From: Olivibacter sp. SDN3
Lineage (GTDB): Bacteria > Bacteroidota > Bacteroidia > Sphingobacteriales > Sphingobacteriaceae
Length of the DNA: 64,000 nt
Assembly: GCF_014334135.1 (NCBI RefSeq)
Contig: NZ_CP060497.1
Location: 3,596,001-3,660,000 of the forward strand
Reading direction: 5' to 3'
Part shown: in pieces, positions 16,557 to 24,230 of the stretch
How the letters are laid out: each line of letters begins with the position of its first letter
How positions within the stretch are numbered: position 1 is the stretch's first letter
The notes under the pieces: generated by a model
Seen by the model: the letters and a program-made list of their open reading frames with translations, nothing else
What the model was told of the DNA's origin: nothing
Database searches by the model: none
Translations under genes and position numbers: made by a program

Positions 16557-16973
16557 TTAATGAGATGACTTTTCCATCAAGCTGTCAGGTTCGGCTAGTG
16601 CCTTAAATCCGTATTTTTTATAGAGCCCATGGGCATCTCTAGTTGCCAGGCGCCACCGTGGTACATTTTTTAGCTCTTCATGTTGCGTGATTGCTGTCAT
16701 AAGCATTTTTCCCACTCCCTTATTTCTATAGGCATCCAGCACAAACACATCGAGTAACCAAGCGAATACCGCATAGTCAGTTATCACTCTGGCAAAGGCA
16801 ATTTGTTGATTTTCCGTGTTAAAGACAGCAAAGCAAAACGAGTTTTCTATAGATTTGGCGATAACATCTTTGCTTCTACCTTCTGCCCAGTAAGATTCCA
16901 TACTAAGAAAGTTGTAAACCATTTCGATGTCTATTAGCGATTTGTCAGTCGATATATAAAAGTTTCGCTCCAT
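16557..16973 (-). CDS. GNAT family N-acetyltransferase
   Basis: A 138-residue acetyltransferase with the acetyl-CoA motif A (FVLDAYRNKGVGKMLM, containing the Q/RxxGxG/A-type loop) and the C-terminal LATRDAHGLYKKYGFKAL, typical of GNAT enzymes. The substrate is not evident. It is upstream of the VOC gene with a 9-nt spacing and is probably co-transcribed. Confidence 0.9.
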   Translation of the reverse strand: MERNFYISTDKSLIDIEMVYNFLSMESYWAEGRSKDVIAKSIENSFCFAVFNTENQQIAFARVITDYAVFAWLLDVFVLDAYRNKGVGKMLMTAITQHEELKNVPRWRLATRDAHGLYKKYGFKALAEPDSLMEKSSH

Positions 16974-17031
16974 GGATGTTGCCGTTAAAATTTCCTAAAA
17001 TTATCATTTTTCCTGTACATCCCGTTTTTGA

Positions 17032-17316
17032 AGTTTAAATATCAATACTTTCTGTCATCTCATCGTTATTCCTCTTCTTCTCTTTGTTTACGATAACCGG
17101 ATTCATCTAATAAGCCATTCGAACGGTGCAACCGGGGTGTTTACCTACCTGCTGTTAGCGCCTAGTCTGTATGCTGGTTTCTATGGGTTGAACACCCGCT
17201 CCAGAGAGAACTTGGAGGCACACGCCACCATCAGTGAAGACCTCTTGCGTGATCCTCATATCACTGCCCTGAGCTATTCGCTCTACTTGCCCACCACCGT
17301 AATATCTATCCCCTAA
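17032..17316 (+). pseudogene. 3' remnant of a membrane protein gene
   Basis: The frame is open from 17032 to a TAA at 17314-17316 without any ATG, GTG or TTG at a sensible place. It reads hydrophobic (HLIVIPLLLFVYDN), then TGVFTYLLLAPSLYAGFYG, then a polar tail rich in codon-like structure (RSRENLEAHATISEDLLRD). This looks like the end of an integral membrane protein whose 5' part is gone. I do not recognise the family. Confidence 0.4.
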
Positions 17317-17393
17317 CTAAAAGGAATATTTACATTGGCGAATATGCTCTAAAATATATTATGTATTTTTAGTGAAAATAATGGTTTACACCC

Positions 17394-17834
17394 ATGCTGG
17401 GAGAATTAAATAAAAGAGAAATAATAGATGTTTTAGAAAGCCAGTTCATTGGCCGTCTGGGATGTCATTTAAATGGTGAAACCTACATTGTACCTGTCAA
17501 CTACGTATACCAAAACAATGCGATATATGCACATTCGGGCGAGGGGAAAAAAATAGAAATGCTTCGCGCAAATCCGCGCGTTTGTTTTCAAGTGGATGAA
17601 ATTGATAACATGTTCAAGTGGAAGAGCGTGATTTTGTGGGGAACCTTTGAGGAATTGAAAGGTGTAGAACGCCAACAGGTCATGCAGGGCTTAATTTTGC
17701 GTATTATGCCAAACACGAATGATCCCGCGCGGAACCCTTCTCATGGGATAAATCCAGCGCTTCATGACGCGCTGATCGTTTACCGCATCAACATCGAAGA
17801 AGCAACGGGACGTTTCGAATCGCACGGTGGATAG
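17394..17834 (+). CDS. Pyridoxamine 5'-phosphate oxidase-like protein
   Basis: A 146-residue flavin-binding split-barrel protein: LESQFIGRLGCHLNGETYIVPVNYVYQNNAIYAHS at the start and GKKIEMLRANPRVCFQVDEID in the middle. This is the NimA-like subgroup pattern. Members bind FMN, and some reduce nitro compounds; the activity here is unknown. It stands alone and is followed by a hairpin terminator. Confidence 0.88.
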   Translation: MLGELNKREIIDVLESQFIGRLGCHLNGETYIVPVNYVYQNNAIYAHSGEGKKIEMLRANPRVCFQVDEIDNMFKWKSVILWGTFEELKGVERQQVMQGLILRIMPNTNDPARNPSHGINPALHDALIVYRINIEEATGRFESHGG

Positions 17835-17872
17835 TTAAGCACCATATCCAAAGATAAAAACAGGTTCAAGCA

Positions 17873-17900
17873 CTTTGCTATTTAGCAAAGCGGTTCTCTT
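17873..17900 (+). terminator. Hairpin terminator between convergent genes
   Basis: CTTTGCT / AGCAAAG forms a tight stem (17873-17879 with 17884-17890) followed by CGGTTCTCTTTTT. It ends the flavoprotein gene and may serve the convergent NIPSNAP gene too. Confidence 0.55.
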
Positions 17901-17906
17901 TTTACG

Positions 17907-18689
17907 CTATATTTGTGAATAGGATGTTGGAACCAAAAAGGTGTTGCTAATTTTAGAAATCGTATTGGCGTACTGCGGATCCGTTACTAATTTCTTCCAT
18001 TCGGGGTCGGCCACGAAAGCAGCCCATCCTTTGTCGCGTTCTTCCATACTATTGCACGTAATCATATAAGTCAGACGTGGCAGCTTGTCGCCGGCAATCA
18101 CTTCGCCACAGAATACAGGATTCAATTTCGCTCGATTAAAAATGGGAAATTCACCATCGTTAAACATTTTAATTTTTCTTCTTACCGCGTCTTCACTATA
18201 GCCCTCATACGTTCTTAATTCGAATATCCGGGATGCATCCGATGGGACGATCATTGACGGAAAGCCATCAAAGGCAATCATCAAAGAAGAGGTAAAACGG
18301 TTGTATACGGCTTTATCAGCCGGTATGCTGTTGTAAGCTGCGCTATTTTTAATATAATCCGCATCCGCTTTTAGTTTTATATTTATGGCTAGATAGTTGT
18401 CGAGAGACGAATAAGGCGTCAGTAAATAAACTTTGGCCGGTTCTGATGGTCTCCATTCTTTGAAGACACCAACTTTTTTTACTCCATATTTATTCAACGC
18501 AGGAATAAGCGCTATTTTAAAATAATTTTCCAGTTGATTCAGATCAGAACCGAAACGTGCTTCATATTCACGCCATTCATATACTTCCTTTTGGGTTGAT
18601 GGCTTATCAGCCGCTAATAATGGGTTAGCTGAAACAGATGCACCTGCAGCAGCTACAATCGAAGATTGGAGGAATTTCCTACGTTTCAT
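17907..18689 (-). CDS. NIPSNAP family protein with Tat signal
   Basis: A 260-residue protein. The start MKRRKFLQSSIVAAAGASVSA is a twin-arginine (Tat) signal, so the folded protein is exported. Two NIPSNAP-like ferredoxin-fold repeats follow: one near residues 36-130 (EVYEWREYEARFG) and one near 160-255 (RIFELRTYEGYSEDAVRRK). The molecular function of such proteins is unclear. It is the last of five minus-strand genes from blaI downward. A 66-bp near-copy of its middle lies at 24011-24076. Confidence 0.87.
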   Translation of the reverse strand: MKRRKFLQSSIVAAAGASVSANPLLAADKPSTQKEVYEWREYEARFGSDLNQLENYFKIALIPALNKYGVKKVGVFKEWRPSEPAKVYLLTPYSSLDNYLAINIKLKADADYIKNSAAYNSIPADKAVYNRFTSSLMIAFDGFPSMIVPSDASRIFELRTYEGYSEDAVRRKIKMFNDGEFPIFNRAKLNPVFCGEVIAGDKLPRLTYMITCNSMEERDKGWAAFVADPEWKKLVTDPQYANTISKISNTFLVPTSYSQI

Positions 18690-18872
18690 ATTTATTCGGG
18701 TTTACTATGTAAATGGTTCTAAGTGTCTAAAGATAAAGATATTCATATAATGAATCAATATCTTTACATACCTCTTTTTCTGAGCTTAGTGACAGTCCCT
18801 GTGGTAAATCTATACTGAACTGTAACTATTTTATATACGGCCCCTAGCCGCATAATATACCAAGCTCATCTG

Positions 18873-20507
18873 CTATTGAGTTTCTTTTTCTGCCATGTTT
18901 ATGGCCTGTTCCATTACTATGTCTTTTCCTGATAGGATATCACTAAGTGTTTGTTTGAACGTGTAGTCAGGAGAAATACCTTCTGCTCTTTGAAAACCAT
19001 TAACAGCCGTTTCGTAAACATATTTAGGGCAGAATAAGGTGAGCCCGGTATTGGATAATGTGTATGGAATGCCGTTCGTATTGCAAGAATAGGAAGAGGC
19101 GCTTTTTTCTCCTACAAAAGTACCGATCTTATGATATCTCAAAAGCGATAGGAGATGTCCGGTGGAGGAAAAACATCCACCATCGATTAATACATATACC
19201 TTGCCATTGAAGTGGTTCTCAGCAGAAGCAATCGGCCTTTTTAGGCCGTCTAAATCGGGTAGCGGAGCGACATTGGAGTAGGTAAACTCGTGCGGAATCA
19301 AATATTTTAAAAGATAAGCAGTATGGTGGGGGCTGCCGCCACCGTTGCCACGCAGATCCAGGATGAGCCTGTCAACTCCTTCGCTCCGCAGTTTTGTAAA
19401 GGTCTCTTCTAAAAATCGATTTCTGATGCTTGTATCTGGAAAATCTAAAGTTGGATAACTCAATACTGCTGCTTTTTTATTTTCTAATACATGTAGTTGA
19501 TGACGTTTGGCTAAGGGAGGAGGCATATTCGCTTTAAAGGTGGGTTCGTCTATCGCCTTTAAGTTTAAGTTACGATGTTGCCCAGCTGTATCTATCACGT
19601 CAAGATTATAATCTTCCAGACCATACCAATAAGGCATTTCTCCCAGAAACCAACTCATTGGCTGGTTTATCAGGTAATATTGTACATCAGGGTGTATACC
19701 ATCGGCAATGGTGCGTGCCAGCAAATTCTGAATGCGCTCCATGATGGGAGTGCTGTTAATCGATTTTACTTCGCTGCCGATTGGCAAATCTTTAACAGCA
19801 CTGTATCTTACAAAAGCGCGCTCCCCTTCGTAATAAAGAACAAAGGGGGAGAATTTACTAGGCTTTGATCTTTGAAATTGGCTTGAAGGGTCAATCCTAG
19901 TATGCCCACAATGTATCTTGGCTACCAAGGGCATGAGCAAATAACGAAACGCTATTTCATTCATTGGTTGGTTTATCGAAGCCAGCAGGCTGTCATAGCT
20001 ATGTTCGAATACTTCTTTTGCTGTAAATTCAAAAGGCCGTGGATGATTCTCGCTTAATATGTTTTTCAAAGAACTAAGGTCGGCCTTAAGCTGTTCAGCC
20101 GAATACATTTTATCTGGACTGAAATGGCCTGAAGCTTCAAGACGCTGCGCTTCAATCTTTTCGCCATGTTGGTTGAGTATCACTTTTACAATCGATCCGT
20201 TATCATTTAGTACAAAAATCATTTGTACATTTTTGTCCTTCTTATCTGCAAAAGTATGATCATTGATCTGAATGATAGGGATTGGCTGCTGGCCGGGGGG
20301 TACAACTGTCAATTCGCCATTGACAACTTGGAATGTTAATACGAAATTGGGCGAAATAGCATACTTGCCTACGTAAACAGCTAGTGCTTCGTGATTGCCC
20401 AACGTCGTATCAAGCTTGCTTTGTCCTCTTGCATCAAGATTCAATGAAAGCGATATCGAAATGAAAAGAATACAAGTATAGAATATCCGAGTACTATGGG
20501 TTAACAT
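18873..20507 (-). CDS. S41 family peptidase, exported, with N-terminal DUF3471-like domain
   Basis: A 544-residue protein with a signal peptide (to about residue 29). Residues about 40-130 form a small beta domain of the DUF3471 kind (YVGKYAISPNFVLTF). The peptidase part includes VDRLILDLRGNGGGSP and the nucleophile region GGCFSSTGHLLSLL, the expected S41 serine motif, then VGEKSASS. S41 enzymes are tail-specific proteases of the periplasm. It is downstream of another S41 gene (83-nt gap) in the blaI-blaR1 series. Confidence 0.88.
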   Translation of the reverse strand: MLTHSTRIFYTCILFISISLSLNLDARGQSKLDTTLGNHEALAVYVGKYAISPNFVLTFQVVNGELTVVPPGQQPIPIIQINDHTFADKKDKNVQMIFVLNDNGSIVKVILNQHGEKIEAQRLEASGHFSPDKMYSAEQLKADLSSLKNILSENHPRPFEFTAKEVFEHSYDSLLASINQPMNEIAFRYLLMPLVAKIHCGHTRIDPSSQFQRSKPSKFSPFVLYYEGERAFVRYSAVKDLPIGSEVKSINSTPIMERIQNLLARTIADGIHPDVQYYLINQPMSWFLGEMPYWYGLEDYNLDVIDTAGQHRNLNLKAIDEPTFKANMPPPLAKRHQLHVLENKKAAVLSYPTLDFPDTSIRNRFLEETFTKLRSEGVDRLILDLRGNGGGSPHHTAYLLKYLIPHEFTYSNVAPLPDLDGLKRPIASAENHFNGKVYVLIDGGCFSSTGHLLSLLRYHKIGTFVGEKSASSYSCNTNGIPYTLSNTGLTLFCPKYVYETAVNGFQRAEGISPDYTFKQTLSDILSGKDIVMEQAINMAEKETQ

Positions 20508-20590
20508 GATCTGAAAAGGTTAGTATCTGAGTTGATTTTTTATTTACGATCTATTACTTGCTTTAAACCATGTGTAGTTAATAAATCATA

Positions 20591-21910
20591 TCAGTCAATC
20601 AATGGTTTTTCAACAATACGGCCATTCTGAAAAAGTAAAAAAATGCGAGATGGTTTCCCCGTTTCATCTACATCAAATTGAACCTGTGCATTTTTATCTA
20701 GTACAAAAAGATGATCTTTAATGAATGTCAATTGGAAAAGGTTGCCGCCCAATTCATCATTTTTACACCACAATTTACCTCCTTCTTTGTAAAAGCTTAA
20801 TCCGCCTGTATAGGTGCTTGGGAAGAGTTTATCCAAACTATCGGGCACAGGTGGTTTTTCTTCTGCAATTAGCTTGTTCAAAGCCCAGTTTAGATGCCTT
20901 TTTTCCCCTTCATCTTCTGTTTCCTTTGCCAGCCCCTCTAATATGGCTTTCTGAGCAACGGGCAAAGCTTGATCGGCAGTTACAGGTACATCAGGTTTTA
21001 CACCGGTTGCTTCCCAATTGGTTTTGGTATGAGGATTCCATGATCGGGCATATGGAATGCTCATGCGAACACCTTGGCCAATCAAAAATATTTTTTTGGG
21101 ATGGGCACCTCCACCTGTCGTTTCACCAACAACGATCGCCCGGTTCACATTTTGCATGCCGTAGCTGAAGTCTTCCGCACCGGAGAAAGTGAGTGTACTT
21201 GTTAATATATAGACAGGCATGTCTAAAGCTAAACCATTCGTTTTGGCAGGATCCGCATAATAATAGGTAGTATCATTGCCAGATTGGTCAATAATCGTAT
21301 TTATAAGTTTTTTCTCTTTAAAGAAGAAACCCTCCAGGTAACTGACCATTTCAGGATCACCTCCACCATTCCATCGTAGATCAATAATAATCGCACGGGT
21401 ATTGGCGAGGAACTGAAGTGCAGACAAAACGATCGACTTAGCACCCTCAACATCACCCGTAAAGCCATTTAAAAGCAAATAGCCAATGTTGCCCGTCAGT
21501 ATCTCCACTTTTTTAAACTGATAATTTTGACCTTTTTCATACAGCTCGTACTGAGCTATTTCGTCTTTGGTAGGTTTTAACTCACCCTGTTTCAGGCTTG
21601 CAAAGTGTGGATCATAATCCATTCCCATATGCCCATCGATATGCACCTGACGTATATCATTGTTTAGTGCTGTAAGAAGCATCTTCGGGTCTGCAATACC
21701 CTCGTAAGCCTTGGTTCTGAATCTTTTTTTTAAATGTTGTTCGATCGTAGCTGCTTTTTCGGGAAAAACATAATGGTTTTTCAGGGTTAGGCTTATCGAA
21801 TCAATTAGTCTAGCGACATCAATTTGTGTAACTTGTTCCTGTGCCACGGTTCTGCTTCCTGCAATCATAAATAAGCTATTCAGAATAACTATTAAATAAT
21901 GTTTTTTCAT
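20591..21910 (-). CDS. S41 family peptidase, exported, with C-terminal DUF3471-like domain
   Basis: A 439-residue protein with a signal peptide (about residues 1-23). The peptidase domain shows AIIIDLRWNGGGDPEMV and LTSTLTFSGAEDFSYG, where the serine of FSGAED is the expected nucleophile, then VGETTGGGAHP. The last 80 residues (YTGGLSFYKEGGKLWCK) look like a DUF3471 domain. The domain order is reversed compared with the next S41 gene. It starts 121 nt after blaR1 and may be its regulatory target. Confidence 0.9.
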   Translation of the reverse strand: MKKHYLIVILNSLFMIAGSRTVAQEQVTQIDVARLIDSISLTLKNHYVFPEKAATIEQHLKKRFRTKAYEGIADPKMLLTALNNDIRQVHIDGHMGMDYDPHFASLKQGELKPTKDEIAQYELYEKGQNYQFKKVEILTGNIGYLLLNGFTGDVEGAKSIVLSALQFLANTRAIIIDLRWNGGGDPEMVSYLEGFFFKEKKLINTIIDQSGNDTTYYYADPAKTNGLALDMPVYILTSTLTFSGAEDFSYGMQNVNRAIVVGETTGGGAHPKKIFLIGQGVRMSIPYARSWNPHTKTNWEATGVKPDVPVTADQALPVAQKAILEGLAKETEDEGEKRHLNWALNKLIAEEKPPVPDSLDKLFPSTYTGGLSFYKEGGKLWCKNDELGGNLFQLTFIKDHLFVLDKNAQVQFDVDETGKPSRIFLLFQNGRIVEKPLID

Positions 21911-22031
21911 ATATTTATTTTTTTGACGGCTGGTGAGAACGCTATATAAATAATGGTTGCTTATTTATCCGTATTATTTGCCTGTCGGTTTATCAATTAA
22001 TTTACAGCGAAGCTGGTACACTTGTTCTTTC

Positions 22032-23537
22032 TTAATGATTATCTTTGTCTCCTGCACTTGTCGATAATGGATTGGTTTTAACTTTATGCCATATGTCTTT
22101 ATCAAATGCAATTGCCTTGATTACGGTCCCATGTTCGTTGCGAATAAATTCTAAAGGAAAATTTCCACGTTTGGAAAAAAAGAGCGTGCTTGATTCCGGA
22201 AATAAAGTGATATCATTCCCCGTCCAAAATTCGTGCAGTACAATCTTGTTCGGAGCGGCTGTAATTTTAAGCTGTCTATCTCCTCCCTGATATTGATAAT
22301 ATCCTTCTAATTGTTCAAGGCTTTCCGGCGGAAGCATTACCTCCTGTTTGGCAACGGATTTATAATCCTCTATCTTATTCCATACATCCTCCTCGAAAGC
22401 CAATACCTTCGCGATCTTACCATCGGCTGATTCTATAAACTTAAGGGGAAATTGTTCCGCTGCATTATAAAAATTAAGATCCTGCTGCTGTTCAAAAGAA
22501 ATGGTTCGATTATCCCATGATTGTTCCAATGCTAGTTTACCGTCTTGGTTCATGATGTGGATAAGTACATGTTTCGCCCCGATATATTGATAATAACCTG
22601 TCAGTTTATCGTAGAGCTTATTGAGGGCATCATTGTCAGCATAGCGATGCGGTCCGTCAACCAGCTGTATTGTAATATACAGGCAAAGAAGGAACGGGAC
22701 GGCAAGCAAGTGTTTGATCAGGTGGATTTTATCAGATGGTCCCATATTCATCATCAGGATGCGTTGCTTTAGCTTGGAAGATTGAAGCGAGTTCATCACG
22801 GGTAAGGGTGTAACTTTTGATATATTTGCCAATAGCTGATATTGATATTTTTTTGGATGGATTCCGGATGCTAAAACAGCCTCATCGGCTAAATGCTCCA
22901 GATTTAATTTCAATGATTTTTTCAGGCCGAACATAAGCGGGTTAATCCATAAAGCGATATGTAAACACTCGATAAGCAAGATATCTATACTGTGCCATTG
23001 TCTGCAATGTGCCTCCTCATGTTTCAAGACATGCCTATATTCATCCAGAGAGAGCAGTTTTTTATTAACGATAATGTAATTGAAAAAAGAACATGGTGCC
23101 AGTTCTTTCGTGATATCGCAATAAACGAGATCGTCCGCTCGATATTTACTGCTTTTTTTAATAATTTTTCGGACTTGTAAAAGCTGTCGGATCAATCGGA
23201 TGGCCAATCCAAGCATCACTACCAGATATACATGAAAAAGGATGGAAGATAGCGGCAAGCCGCCGGAAGCTAGGGGAGAGACGAGTGACTTTGAAAATTC
23301 GTTTGTTTCCAGCACCTGTCCATTTAGCATTCCGGTAGAATTTATAATGGTGCTGTGTAAGTCAAATAAAATCGGAATTCTGTCGGATATTCTGATGTCT
23401 TTGGTAAATGAGATTAATGGGAGTACGATGCACGACACAATGGTGCCGAGTAAAAAAATACGGTTGTAAATAAGGAGCTTACGCGAGCGGCACAACGCAT
23501 AGTAGAAAAAATACAATCCAGAAAGGATAATATTCAC
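22032..23537 (-). CDS. BlaR1/MecR1-type M56 metallopeptidase sensor
   Basis: A 501-residue membrane protein. Hydrophobic segments lie near residues 4-18, 25-45, 98-118 and 268-285. The M56 zinc site is KHEEAHCRQWHS (HExxH at about 173-177) with the third ligand region LEHLADEAVLASG. The usual C-terminal penicillin-binding sensor is replaced by two tandem DUF3471-like repeats: LTGYYQY at about 313-395 and LEGYYQY at about 407-488, each ending near VWNK or IWHK. It would cleave BlaI on a signal. It starts 26 nt after blaI. Confidence 0.9.
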   Translation of the reverse strand: MNIILSGLYFFYYALCRSRKLLIYNRIFLLGTIVSCIVLPLISFTKDIRISDRIPILFDLHSTIINSTGMLNGQVLETNEFSKSLVSPLASGGLPLSSILFHVYLVVMLGLAIRLIRQLLQVRKIIKKSSKYRADDLVYCDITKELAPCSFFNYIIVNKKLLSLDEYRHVLKHEEAHCRQWHSIDILLIECLHIALWINPLMFGLKKSLKLNLEHLADEAVLASGIHPKKYQYQLLANISKVTPLPVMNSLQSSKLKQRILMMNMGPSDKIHLIKHLLAVPFLLCLYITIQLVDGPHRYADNDALNKLYDKLTGYYQYIGAKHVLIHIMNQDGKLALEQSWDNRTISFEQQQDLNFYNAAEQFPLKFIESADGKIAKVLAFEEDVWNKIEDYKSVAKQEVMLPPESLEQLEGYYQYQGGDRQLKITAAPNKIVLHEFWTGNDITLFPESSTLFFSKRGNFPLEFIRNEHGTVIKAIAFDKDIWHKVKTNPLSTSAGDKDNH

Positions 23538-23563
23538 TTTTAAAAACTCGCTAGCGTTTCCAT

Positions 23564-23929
23564 TTATCCTCGCTTTTTTTTCTCTATTATATCAACGATT
23601 TCCTTTAGTTCTTCCAAAGATATTTCCTCCTCTTCCGCGAAGAAACTAACCGCATTTTTAATCGAACTACCAAAGAAACTGGCCAACAGAGGTCTTAAAA
23701 ATTTATTAGTGTACGCTCTTTTGCTAATTGCAGGTACGTATCGATAGGTTGACCCAAAATCTTCAATTTTTAAATATCCCTTGTCTGCTAATCTTTTCAT
23801 GGTAGTGGCAACGGTATTAATATGCGGTTTAGGAGGAGGTAATTCTTCTCGTACTTCTTTAGCAAAAGCTTTTTTTAGCCGCCATATAATGTGCATCAAA
23901 GCCTCTTCTTTTTCACTGAGTCGTTTCAT
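23564..23929 (-). CDS. blaI: BlaI/MecI/CopY family repressor
   Basis: A 121-residue winged-helix repressor: LSEKEEALMHIIWRL, then PHINTVATTMKRLADKGYL (recognition helix) and the dimerisation helix end. This is the canonical partner of BlaR1, which cleaves it to derepress its operon. It is the first gene of the minus-strand series, and a perfect 20-bp palindrome lies 31 bp upstream, so autoregulation is likely. No beta-lactamase gene is nearby; S41 peptidases take its place. Confidence 0.93.
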   Translation of the reverse strand: MKRLSEKEEALMHIIWRLKKAFAKEVREELPPPKPHINTVATTMKRLADKGYLKIEDFGSTYRYVPAISKRAYTNKFLRPLLASFFGSSIKNAVSFFAEEEEISLEELKEIVDIIEKKKRG

Positions 23930-23933
23930 TATA

Positions 23934-23941
23934 CAAACATA
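23934..23941 (-). promoter_or_regulatory. Candidate -7 promoter box of blaI
   Basis: On the minus strand this reads TATGTTTG (TAnnTTTG consensus), only 4 nt before the blaI ATG. If used, transcription would begin at or near the start codon, giving a leaderless message. Confidence 0.4.
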
Positions 23942-23960
23942 AAACTATTTTTGTAATTTT

Positions 23961-23980
23961 AAAACTACAATTGTAGTTTT
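23961..23980. promoter_or_regulatory. BlaI operator-like palindrome
   Basis: AAAACTACAATTGTAGTTTT is a perfect 20-bp palindrome with the TACA/TGTA halves typical of BlaI/MecI operators (ACTACA-N2-TGTAGT in several Gram-positive systems). It sits just upstream of the -7 box of blaI. Confidence 0.8.
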
Positions 23981-24010
23981 TTTGTATCTGTTTTACAGTT
24001 AGTTTTTTCA

Positions 24011-24076
24011 TCTTACTGCATCTTCACTATAACCTTCATACGCTCTTAATTCAAATATCCGGGATGCACACGATGA
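24011..24076 (-). pseudogene. Fragment of a duplicated NIPSNAP gene
   Basis: This 66-bp piece is about 85 percent identical by eye to 18180-18245, inside the NIPSNAP gene (the RIFELRTYEGYSEDAV region). It lies upstream of blaI, in the gap before the FtsX-type gene. The rest of that gap (23981-24230) holds no gene. Confidence 0.7.
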
Positions 24077-24230
24077 GGTTTATGAGCATAGTATTTCAAT
24101 TGTTCAAAATCGTACATTAAGTGTCCACATCCGAACACTATATAATACACAATAACCCGCATAAGTGCTGTAAACGCTGATGAACACTTTGGCAGTAATA
24201 TTGGGTTGTAAATCAATTATATAGATCATT

